Source of the DNA: Penium margaritaceum
Taxonomy: Eukaryota; Streptophyta; Zygnematophyceae; Desmidiales; Peniaceae
Direction of reading: 5' to 3'
Length of the DNA stretch: 23,778 nt
NCBI GenBank assembly: GCA_023375785.1
Contig: SZWC01019030.1
Location: 7,886-31,663, forward strand
Numbering within the stretch: position 1 is the stretch's first letter; every line of letters begins with the position of its first letter. The notes beneath the pieces are model-generated. The model was not told the origin of the DNA, made no database searches, and saw only the letters and a list, made by a program, of their open reading frames with translations. A program made the position numbers and the translations under genes. This document shows, piece by piece, positions 1 through 7,645 of this stretch.

Positions 1-690
1 CCGGCACAACTCTGGCACAACTCTGGCACAACACTGCCACAACTCTGCCACAACTATGGCAAAACTCTGGCACATCCCGGCACAACTCTGGCACAACTCT
101 GGCACATCTCTGGCACAACTCTGGCACAAATCTTGCACAACTCTTGCAATACGTTGGCACAACTCTGGCACACCTCTAGCACAACTCTGGCACAACTTTG
201 GCACAACTCTGGCACAATTCTGGCAAAACTCTGGCACACCTCTGGCACAACTCTGGCACAACTCTGGCACAACTCTTGCACGACTCTGGCACAAATCTAG
301 CACAACTATGGCACGACTATGGCACAATCATGGCACAATCCTGGCACACCTCTGGTACAACTATGGTACAACACTGGCACATCTCTGGCACAACTGTGGC
401 ACAGCTCTTGCACGACTCTGGCACAAATCTGGCACAACTCTGGCACAATTCTGGCACAATCATGGCACAATCCTGGCACAAATTTGGTCTTACTTTGGTA
501 GAACTCTGGCACAACTCTGGCACAACTCTAGCACCACTCTGCAAGGCTTTTGGCATAAATATGGCACAACTCTGGCACAACTCTATCACATCTCTTGCAC
601 AACTCTGGCACAACACTGGCACAACTCTGGCACAACTCTGGCACAACTCTGGCACAACTATGGCACAACTCTGGCGCAAGTCTGGCAAAA

Positions 691-1935
691 CTCTGGCACA
701 ACTCTGGCACACCTCTGGCACAACTCTGGCACAACTCTCGCACGACACTGGCACAAATCTGGCACAACTCTGGCACAACTCTCTCACAACTCTGGCACAA
801 CTCTGGCACAATTCTAGCACAACTCTGGCACAACTCTGGCACAGCTCTGGCACAACTCTGGCACACCTCTGGCACAACTCTGGCACAACTCTCGCACGAC
901 ACTGGCACAAATCTGGCACAACTCTGGCACAACTCTCTCACAACTCTGGCACAACTCTGGCACAATTCTAGCACAACTCTGGCACAACTCTGGCACAGCT
1001 CTGGCACAACTCTGGCACACCTCTGGCACAACTCTGGCACAACTCTCGCACGACACTGGCACAAATCTGGCACAACTCTGGCACAACTCTCTCACAACTC
1101 TGGCACAACTCTGGCACAATTCTAGCACAACTCTGGCACAACTCTGGCACAGCTCTGGCACAACTCTGGCACACCTCTGGCACAACTCTGGCACAACTCT
1201 CGCACGACACTGGCACAAATCTGGCACAACTCTGGCACAACTCTCTCACAACTCTGGCACAACTCTGGCACAATTCTAGCACAACTCTGGCACAACTCTG
1301 GCACAGCTCTGGCACAACTCTGGCACACCTCTGGCACAACTCTGGCACAACTCTCGCACGACACTGGCACAAATCTGGCACAACTCTGGCACAACTCTCT
1401 CACAACTCTGGCACAACTCTGGCACAATTCTAGCACAACTCTGGCACAACTCTGGCACAGCTCTGGCACAACTCTGGCACACCTCTGGCACAACTCTGGC
1501 ACAACTCTCGCACGACACTGGCACAAATCTGGCACAACTCTGGCACAACTCTCTCACAACTCTGGCACAACTCTGGCACAATTCTAGCACAACTCTGGCA
1601 CAACTCTGGCACAGCTCTGGCACAACTCTGGCACACCTCTGGCACAACTCTGGCACAACTCTCGCACGACACTGGCACAAATCTGGCACAACTCTGGCAC
1701 AACTCTCTCACAACTCTGGCACAACTCTGGCACAATTCTAGCACAACTCTGGCACAACTCTGGCACAGCTCTGGCACAACTCTGGCACACCTCTGGCACA
1801 ACTCTGGCACAACTCTCGCACGACACTGGCACAAATCTGGCACAACTCTGGCACAACTCTCTCACAACTCTGGCACAACTCTGGCACAATTCTAGCACAA
1901 CTCTGGCACAACTCTGGCACAGCTCTGGCACAACT
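691..1935. repeat. 154-bp higher-order repeat within the 11-bp array
   Basis: Fourteen 11-bp units (14 x 11 = 154) have been amplified as a block. The diagnostic string tctcgcacgacactgg occurs at 736, 890, 1044, 1198, 1352, 1506, 1660 and 1814, always exactly 154 bp apart. Other private variants (ctctctcacaac, aattctagcac, acagctctgg, acacctctgg) recur with the same period. Copies between about 814 and 1843 appear identical by eye, against diverged flanks, so the amplification is recent relative to the array. Outer limits are approximate. Confidence 0.92.
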
Positions 1936-2309
1936 GTGGCACAAGTCTGGGACAACTATGGCAAAACTCCGGCACATTCCGGCACAGCTCTGGCACAACT
2001 CTGGCACAACTCTGGCACAATTCTGGCACAGCTCTGGCAAAACTCTGGCACAACTCTGGCACAATTCTAGAACAACTCTGGCACAACTCTGGCACAACTC
2101 TGGCACAACTCTGGCACAACTATGGCACACCTCTGGCACAACTCTGGCACAACTCTGGCGCAACTCTTGCCCGACTATGGCACAAATCTGGCACAACTCT
2201 GGCACAACTCTGGCACAATTATGGCACAATCCTGGCACAACTCTGGTACAACTATGGTACAGCTTTGGCACAACTCTGGCACAACTCTGGCACAACTCTG
2301 GCACAACTC

Positions 2310-2314
2310 TGGCA
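2310..2314. repeat. Target site duplication, left copy (TGGCA)
   Basis: TGGCA directly precedes the 5' LTR and is repeated directly after the 3' LTR at 6461-6465. Five bp is the usual Copia target duplication. The pentamer also occurs in every 11-bp unit, so part of the match would be expected. Still, both LTR edges are sharp and the 11-bp phase resumes across the insertion. Confidence 0.85.
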
Positions 2315-2383
2315 TGTTGGAATGATGCTCCTCACCATGGCAGGAGTGACTCCAAAAAGGAACACCAAAAAGACAAGCCTTAG

Positions 2384-2438
2384 TGGCTTAGTGGTTCATG
2401 GTGTCCACCTCTAGAGGCAGGGGCCCGGGTTCAAGTCC
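2384..2438 (+). promoter_or_regulatory. tRNA-like pol III A and B boxes in the 5' LTR
   Basis: TGGCTTAGTGG at 2384-2394 fits the A box (TRGYnnARnnGG), and GGTTCAAGTCC at 2428-2438 fits the B box (GGTTCRAnnCC). Box starts are 44 bp apart, the spacing of a standard tRNA gene or tRNA-derived SINE head. Only three of five T-stem pairs can form and no acceptor stem is evident, so this is a tRNA-derived relic and not a tRNA gene. Whether pol III uses it is unknown. Confidence 0.6.
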
Positions 2439-2524
2439 CACAAGATGAAATTCTGCCCTGCCTCAAGGGAGGTGGAAAATAGATGCCAGGAAGCTAGCTC
2501 AACCTGTAGAGTTCCTCTTTAAGT

Positions 2525-2572
2525 TTCTAGAAGGCCAGGTGAGGGTCCAGGAAGGTGGCACACCTTCTAGAA
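2525..2572 (+). promoter_or_regulatory. Two TTCTAGAA dyads (heat-shock-element-like) in the 5' LTR
   Basis: TTCTAGAA occurs at 2525-2532 and 2565-2572, 40 bp apart. Each fits one TTCnnGAA dyad of the heat shock factor site, but a strong site normally needs three adjacent units. They belong to a wider series of CTAGA-type motifs through the LTR upstream of the TATA box. Their regulatory role is inferred only. Confidence 0.35.
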
Positions 2573-2801
2573 GGGGTGACTTGTCCTACAACGCATCTAG
2601 AGGTTTCTTGGTCTTTTGGACACCTTCCCTCCTACTAGAAGAAAGCCGAGGAATCTAGGAAGGGGCAGAAGCTTCTAGAGGAGGGAAGGGATGCCTTCCT
2701 AGGTGGGAAAAGGACACCCTACCAAGGAGCTCTCTAGAAGCCATAGAATCTGCTAGGAAGCTCCAAATCTGGCATGCTTTGGTGTTCTGGAAAGCTTAGA
2801 T

Positions 2802-2823
2802 CAGTGGCTATAAAATGCCACTG
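2802..2823 (+). promoter_or_regulatory. TATA box inside an inverted repeat, 5' LTR
   Basis: TATAAAA at 2809-2815 is the best core-promoter match in the LTR, about 200 bp before its end, where a U3/R boundary is expected. It is flanked by a perfect 7-bp inverted repeat, cagtggc (2802-2808) and gccactg (2817-2823). Confidence 0.7.
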
Positions 2824-3016
2824 CTTGTGAGCCTTGATAAAGTGTTAGTTCCCATCCAATTGAGGATAAAACTATTGCCTCACTCTCTGACCAGATGTTG
2901 CCATCCTTGGAACCAGTTGCCTCCATAGTTTCTGTCTCTCCAAAAACAGTTGGTGGTGTGAACCAGCCACTGCTAGGGACCCTCCAGGGTGCACACTCAC
3001 CCTCAGGACAACAAAA

Positions 3017-3030
3017 GGTTATGGGCCCAC
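3017..3030 (+). other. Primer-binding site, initiator tRNA-Met half-tRNA type
   Basis: GGTTATGGGCCCAC begins 3 nt after the 5' LTR. It is the reverse complement of the anticodon arm of eukaryotic initiator tRNA-Met, not of a tRNA 3' end. From known families, Drosophila copia is primed by a 5'-half of this tRNA cleaved in the anticodon loop. The last base (C, not G) fits the GUGGG stem strand that I recall for plant initiator tRNA and not the CUGGG of animals. A standard plant Copia site (TGGTATCAGAGC) is absent here. Confidence 0.82.
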
Positions 3031-3099
3031 GCCTCTAAGGGGTTCAGAGCCAGCTTGATTTCATGCTTCCAACAACAAAACATGGCAACCAGCGAGTAA

Positions 3100-3432
3100 G
3101 AGAGCAGCCGCGCTGTCCTTAAGTTTGATGGGACAGGATTCGCCTTGTGGAGGTGGCAGTTTGAGGTCTTCCTCGACAACAAGGGACTGCTTGAGATTGT
3201 AAAAGGTGATAAGACTGCTCCGCCGGAGATTGCAACGGCTGAGGTGAATGAGGCATACAAGAAGCGCAACAAAAAGGCGTTGGCACTCCTTATGTCCGCG
3301 TTATGCCCACCACAACTTGGGCACATCCAAGGATGCACCCTGGCCGCAGACACATGGTCAAAACTTGGCTCCATCTACCAGTCAAGCAACCTTGCCAATC
3401 AGCTCTTCATCTTCAAACGGCTCGTCACCCTT
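3100..3432 (+). pseudogene. Gag N-terminal part (Copia Gag family)
   Basis: This open stretch lies between the first two stops. It contains FDGTGFALWRWQFEVFLDNK, which has the LWRWQ-type aromatic core seen near the N terminus of Copia Gag proteins, followed by the helical region with ALALLMSAL and the segment ending FIFKRLVTL. In the family this protein forms the cytoplasmic virus-like particle and packages element RNA. The region continues in frame after the TGA stop at 3433, which could come from one C-to-T change at an arginine codon. Confidence 0.8.
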
Positions 3433-3435
3433 TGA

Positions 3436-4899
3436 GCCAACGAAGGCGACAACATCATGGAGATCATGCTGCAGGTTGAGTTCATCGCAGCGGAGTGCGT
3501 GGCCAAGGGTTGGGAGGTCGACTCTCAGTCGCAAGCTATGATCCTCCTTCTGGCCTTGCCAGACAGTTGGAGTCCCATGATCTCATTCCTTGGTGGCTGG
3601 TTTTCCGACGAGCTGAAGTACCCGAATGTTGCTGAGTACGTGCGCAATGAGTGGATGCGATGTGGCAGTCGAGAGAGTGCAGCGGCATCAAGTTCAGCTT
3701 ACACGGTTCATCCTCGAAGTGGAGGCCGAGGCGACAAGTGGAAGGGTGCCAAACAGGGCACTAAGAAGGGTGACAAGAAGGGGGAGTGCTTCAACTACGG
3801 CAAGGAGGGCCACTACGCGCGCAACTATCCTAAGAAGAAAACAGATTGGTCGCAGCGGGGCAGGAAGAAAGATGAGCACGCCCTTATGGGGTACAACTCC
3901 ACCAACTTGAAGGATACGGGAGTTGCGGTCATCGACTCCAGATCAGGCCGCCACACGCAATACAACAGGGCGGCATTTGTCACCTACGACGCCTCGGAGA
4001 CACGCATGACGGTGGCCAATGGAAAAACAGAGGTGGCCACCGGTGAGCGTAACATCCGCATTGAGTCAATTGTGGATGGGAAACCTGTCACGAGCACAAT
4101 CTACGATGTGCTGCATATGCCTAACTTTGGGGCAAACCTGCTCTCCGTCAGCCGCTTTACCGACAAGGAACTTGAGGTGCTCTTCACAAAGAAGGAGGCC
4201 GTCATCCACGAAGAGGGCAAAGGTGAGGTGATTGCGCGTGCCAAGAGGGAGGACGACTTGTACGTGCTACGCGCAAAGATCCTCAGCAGCCGGGTGGGGT
4301 CCAACGCCGCCAACCTTGCAAAGAAGGATGGAGGAGACCTGGAATTATGGCACCGCCGACTCTGCCACGTTTCTCCATCAACAGTGAAGGAGATGGCTAA
4401 GAGGGAAGTGGTGCGGGGTCTCCAAATCAGCGACCTTGATGGAACCAAGGAGACCGTGTGTGAGCCATGCATCATTGGCAAATCAACTCAGCAGCCGTTT
4501 GTCGCCAAGGGGACGCGTGCATCGGCAAAACTGGCCGTGGTACACACAGATGTGTGTGGACCGCTTGAGAGCTCCATCGGTAGAGCTCGCTACTTCCTCA
4601 CCTTCATCAATGACCACAGCCGGAAACTCTACCTCTGCCCAATGAAGCAGAAGATTGAGGTCCTTGCGTGCATGCAAGAGTTTGTGGCTGATGTGGAGCG
4701 GCAAACAGAGTTGAAGGTGAAGGCGTTCCGGGGTGACAACGGCGGTGAATATGCAGGGTGCTTTGGGTGGATGAAGAGCAAGGGGATTGAGTGGCAGAAA
4801 ACAACTCCACACTCCCCACAACAGAATGGCGTCGCAGAGAGAGCGAATCGCACAATCCTGAACATGGTGCGATCCATGTTGAGCGACGCTGGCCTTACA
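3436..4899 (+). pseudogene. Gag C-terminus, protease relic and integrase
   Basis: This is the longest surviving Gag-Pol segment. The nucleocapsid zinc knuckle is at 3787-3828: the first Cys and the His remain, but the second and last Cys are both Tyr (codons 3796-3798 and 3826-3828). The aspartic protease site at 3934-3954 reads DSRSGRH where D-S/T-G is expected, so its catalytic Gly is lost. The pre-integrase zinc domain keeps its ligands (His 4351, His 4366, Cys 4459, Cys 4468). The integrase core has HTDVCGP (Asp 4549), RGDNGGEY (Asp 4735) and the NGVAER motif (Glu 4837), with 33 residues between the second Asp and the Glu. Integrase normally inserts element cDNA into nuclear DNA. The frame ends at a nonsense codon, not a natural terminus. 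Confidence 0.92.
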
Positions 4900-4902
4900 T
4901 AA

Positions 4903-5649
4903 CGGTATTGGGCGGAGGCGGCAAGGACAGCAGCGTACATCATGAATCTCGTGCCGACCAAGCCGCTGAAGGACAAGAAGAACAATGCGTGGAAGACACC
5001 ACAAGAAGTGTGGAGCGGGAGGAAGCTGGCGGTGGGTCACCTCCGCACATTTGGTTGTGTTGCACATGCAATGGTGCAGGCACGTGAGGGACGGAGCAAG
5101 CTGGACCCGCGTACCCGTCGGTGTATTTTCCTTAGATATGAGAGCGGAAGCAAGGCGTATCGGCTCTTTGACCCAAGGAGGCAGCAAATTGTGCGGAGTC
5201 GCAACGTCACATTCAACGAGAAAAGCCATTGGACAGACAAGGAGGCAGGTCTCTCCAAGAGGGGGGAGTGGATGCCACTCCTTGAGTGGGAGACGCCGGA
5301 GGACGTGAATGAGGGTGACGTCCTCGCAGCAGCACCAGCCGGAGAGGATCGTCCGAGGGATGGGCGACCGGCAGAATTTGTTGCGGCCAGTTCAGATGAA
5401 GAATCCGAAGCACCGGAGATGGACGTGGAGGCGGGGAGTCGATCGATGTCTCCAAGGTCTCCAAGAAAGGGGGAGCAGGGGCTTGGAGAGGATGGCGCCG
5501 AAAGGGGACAGCAACAAGAACAACCGCCTCAACAGCCCCGCAGGAGCAGCCGTGTGCAAAGAAGGACAAAAAGATACGATGCCGACGAGGGCATTTGGAC
5601 TGGGTTCGCGCAAGAGGAGCCTCAAGGGGGCACTGCACAAGAAGGATAG
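4903..5649 (+). pseudogene. Post-integrase region of Copia Pol
   Basis: This continues the same frame after the TAA at 4900. The start (YWAEAARTAAYIMN), the HLRTFGCVAHAMV stretch and the FNEKSHW region near 5215 are typical of the segment between the Copia integrase core and reverse transcriptase. An acidic and Gln-rich linker follows (EESEAPEMD, QQQEQPPQQPRRSSR), then a Tyr-Asp segment that normally precedes reverse transcriptase. The frame ends at TAG 5647-5649 after a frameshift; the +1 frame carries the next family-typical residues. Confidence 0.85.
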
Positions 5650-5749
5650 GGCTGAGTGGAAGGGAGCAGTAAAATATAAGCTCGCCTCCCATGAGGAGAA
5701 AGTCTCCTCAGTTATAGGTTGAGCATGGACGACTGCCATGGGTGATGCA
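5650..5749 (+). other. Deletion scar where reverse transcriptase and RNase H are missing
   Basis: In Copia elements, well over 1 kb of reverse transcriptase and RNase H coding sequence should follow DRAEWKGAV. Here only about 100 bp separate that segment from the polypurine tract, and no YVDD-type motif or RNase H residues are present in any frame. The short remaining frame (KYKLASHEEKVSSVIG, stop at 5720) may join the first reverse transcriptase residues to sequence near the original C terminus. The exact breakpoint cannot be placed without an intact relative. Confidence 0.7.
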
Positions 5750-5760
5750 CAAGGGAGAGA
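5750..5760 (+). other. Polypurine tract
   Basis: caagggagaga ends one base before the 3' LTR start at 5762. This is the expected place and composition for the plus-strand priming tract of an LTR retrotransposon. Confidence 0.8.
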
Positions 5761-5830
5761 TTGTTGGAATGATGCTCCTCACCATGGGAGGAGTGACCCC
5801 AAAAAGGAACACCAAAAAGACAAGCCTTAG

Positions 5831-5885
5831 TGGCTTAGTGGTTAATGGTGTCCACCTCTAGAGGCAAGGGCCCGGGTTCAAGTCC
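5831..5885 (+). promoter_or_regulatory. tRNA-like pol III A and B boxes in the 3' LTR
   Basis: TGGCTTAGTGG (5831-5841) and GGTTCAAGTCC (5875-5885) are identical to the 5' LTR boxes, with the same 44-bp spacing, although bases between and around them differ between the two LTRs. If active, transcription from here would run through the rest of the LTR and into the flanking satellite. Confidence 0.58.
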
Positions 5886-6248
5886 AACAAGATGAAATTC
5901 TGCCCTGCCTCAAGGGAGGTGGAAAATAGATGCCAGGAAGCTAGCTCAACCTCTAGAGTTCCTCTTTAAGTTTCTAGAAGGCCAGGTGAGGGTCCAGGAA
6001 GGTGGCACACCTTCTAGAAGGGGTGACTTGCCCTACAAGGCATCTAGAGGTGTCTTGGTCTTCTGGACACCTTCCCTCCTACTAGAAGCAAGCTGAGGAA
6101 TCTAGGAAGGGACAGAAGCTTCCAGAGGAGGGAAAGGATGCCTTCCTAGGTGGGAAAAGGACAGCCTACCAAGGAGCACTCTAGAAGCCATATAATCTGC
6201 TAGGAAGCTCCAAATCTGGCATGCTTTGGTGTTCTTGAAAGCTTACAT

Positions 6249-6270
6249 CAGTGGCTATAAAATGCCACAG
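6249..6270 (+). promoter_or_regulatory. TATA box in the 3' LTR
   Basis: TATAAAA at 6256-6262 is equivalent to the 5' LTR TATA box. Left arm cagtggc is intact; the right arm carries one change. Confidence 0.6.
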
Positions 6271-6460
6271 CTTGTGAGCCTTGATAAAGTGTTAGTTCCC
6301 ATCCAATTGAGGACAAAACTATTGCCTCACTCTCTGACCAGATTTTGCCATCCTTGGAACCAGTTGCCTCCATAGTTTCAATCTCTCCAAAAATAGTTGG
6401 TGGTGTGAACCAGCCACTGCTAGGGACCCTCCAGGGTGCACACTCACCCTCAGGCCAACA

Positions 6461-6465
6461 TGGCA
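6461..6465. repeat. Target site duplication, right copy (TGGCA)
   Basis: TGGCA directly follows CAACA of the 3' LTR and matches 2310-2314. Confidence 0.85.
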
Positions 6466-7555
6466 CAACTCTGGCAAAACTCTGGCACAACTCTGGCACA
6501 ACTCTGCCTCAACTATGCCACAACTCTGGCAGAACTCTGGCACAATTGTGGTACAACTCTAGCACAACTCTGGCACATCTCTGGCACAACTCTTGAACAA
6601 TGCTGGCACAACTCTGGCACAACATTTGCACAACTCTGGCACACTTCTGGCACAAAATTGACACAACTCTGGCACAACTCTGGCACAACTCTTGCATAAT
6701 TCTGGCACAATCATGGCACAATCCTGGCACAACACTAGCGCAACTCTGGCACAACTATTGCACAACTCTGGCCCAACTCTGGCACCACGCTGGAACAACT
6801 CTGGCAAAACTCTGGCACAACTCTGGCAGAACTCTGGCATAACTCTGGCACAACTCTGGCACAACTCTGGCAATCATCTGGCACAATTCTGGCACAACTC
6901 TGGCCCATATCTGGCACGACTCTGGCACAACTCTGGCACAACTCTGGCCCAACTCTGGCACGACTCTGGCACAACTCTGGCACAACTATGGCACAAATTT
7001 GGCTCAACTGTGGCACAACTCCGGCACAACTCTGGTACAACTCTGGCAGAACTCTAGCACAACTCTGGCAAAGATCTGGCACAACTCTGGAAAAACTCTG
7101 CCACGACTCTGCCACGACTCTAGCACAACTTTGGCACAACTCTGGCACAACTATGGCAACACTCTGGCACAACTCTGGCACAACTCTGGCACAACTCGCG
7201 CACAACTCTGGCACAACTCTGGCACAACTCTGGCACAACAATGGTACAATTCTGGCACAAGTCTGGCACAAATCTGCCAGAACTCCGGCACAACTCTGGC
7301 ACAACTCTGGCACAACACTGGAACAACTCTGGCACGACTCTGTCACAACTGTGGCACTACTCTGCCACAACTTTGGCACAACTCTGGCACAACTCTAGCA
7401 CAACATTGGCACAACTGTGGTAGAAATTTGAAAGAACTCTGGCACAACTCTGGCGCAACTCTGGCACAACTCTGGCACAACTCTGGCACAACTCTGGCAC
7501 AACTCTGGCACAACTCTGGCACAACTCTGGCACAACTCTGGCACAACTCTGGCAC

Positions 7556-7588
7556 AACTGTGGCAGATATCCGAAATAACTCTGGCAC
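7556..7588. repeat. Left copy of the marker flanking the 98-copy run
   Basis: The unusual string tggcagatatccgaaataac (7561-7580) recurs at 8749-8768 on the other side of the 98-copy run. The offset is 1188 bp, exactly 108 x 11. It is not seen elsewhere in the window, so the two copies derive from one duplication that kept the 11-bp register. Confidence 0.85.
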
Positions 7589-7645
7589 AACTTTCGCACA
7601 ACTCTGGCACAGCTTTGGCACAACTCTGGCTCACCTATGGCACAA

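Larger units (their letters stand above)
1..2314. repeat. 11-bp tandem repeat array, left part
   Basis: The whole stretch is a tandem array of an 11-bp unit, consensus TCTGGCACAAC, with scattered single-base variants (tatggcacaac, tcttgcacgac, tctagcacaac) and occasional 1-bp phase slips. No unique sequence is seen. The unit has no stop codon in any frame on either strand, so long open frames run through it; they encode an 11-residue peptide repeat and are not taken as genes. Some variant strings recur far apart (for example caatcctggcac near 330, 460 and 2225), which suggests older and larger duplications. The array continues at 6461 after the Copia element. Confidence 0.95.
2315..3013 (+). 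repeat. 5' LTR of the Copia element
   Basis: 699 bp, starting TGTTGG and ending CAACA, matching 5762-6460 without net indels at a constant offset of 3447. Hand alignment gives about 27 substitutions (roughly 96% identity). It holds tRNA-like A and B boxes (2384-2438), a run of CTAGA-type motifs including two TTCTAGAA dyads, and a TATAAAA box (2809-2815) that would place the transcription start in the last 180 bp or so. Confidence 0.96.
3082..5722 (+). pseudogene. Copia Gag-Pol polyprotein relic
   Basis: The Gag-Pol frame starts at ATG 3082-3084, 68 nt after the 5' LTR. It is interrupted by TAA at 3097-3099, TGA at 3433-3435 and TAA at 4900-4902, all in one frame. A frameshift follows between about 5570 and 5650: the family-typical stretch ending DRAEWKGAV is in the +1 frame, which closes at 5720-5722. 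Visible parts are Gag with a damaged zinc knuckle, a damaged protease site, the HHCC pre-integrase domain, an integrase core with D, D and E present, and the post-integrase region. Reverse transcriptase and RNase H are absent. No functional polyprotein can be made from this copy; any mobilisation would need another element in trans. Confidence 0.93.
2315..6460 (+). mobile_element. Non-autonomous Ty1/copia LTR retrotransposon
   Basis: A structurally complete element of 4146 bp: two 699-bp LTRs beginning TGTTG and ending CAACA, a 5-bp target duplication, a primer-binding site just after the 5' LTR, a polypurine tract just before the 3' LTR, and one Gag-Pol frame in plus orientation. Domain order is Gag, zinc knuckle, protease relic, pre-integrase zinc domain, integrase core and post-integrase region. 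Integrase would come before reverse transcriptase, which is the Copia order. The internal region is only 2748 bp because reverse transcriptase and RNase H are missing. With several stops as well, the element cannot be autonomous, although its cis signals look usable. It sits inside the 11-bp satellite. Confidence 0.96.
5762..6460 (+). repeat. 3' LTR of the Copia element
   Basis: 699 bp, same ends as the 5' LTR (TGTTG...CAACA), no net indels relative to it and about 27 substitutions by eye. It keeps both tRNA-like boxes, both TTCTAGAA dyads (5972-5979, 6012-6019) and the TATA box (6256-6262). The right arm of the TATA-flanking inverted repeat has one mismatch (gccacag). Confidence 0.96.

Noticed and set aside
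691-1935. CRISPR-like array of repeats and spacers
   Set aside because: The period is made of 11-bp subunits with no unique spacers, no cas genes are near, and the setting is eukaryotic.
2377-2450. Functional tRNA gene in the Copia LTR
   Set aside because: A and B boxes fit, but the D-stem and acceptor stem do not pair and only three T-stem pairs form. It is at most a tRNA-derived promoter relic.
4483-5229. Minus-strand frame of 248 codons opposite the Copia integrase
   Set aside because: It is the antisense shadow of the recognisable Gag-Pol frame and has no domain of its own.
2315-6460. Ty3/gypsy element or retrovirus
   Set aside because: Integrase lies before the position reserved for reverse transcriptase, the integrase and pre-integrase motifs are Copia type, and no envelope-like frame or chromodomain is present.
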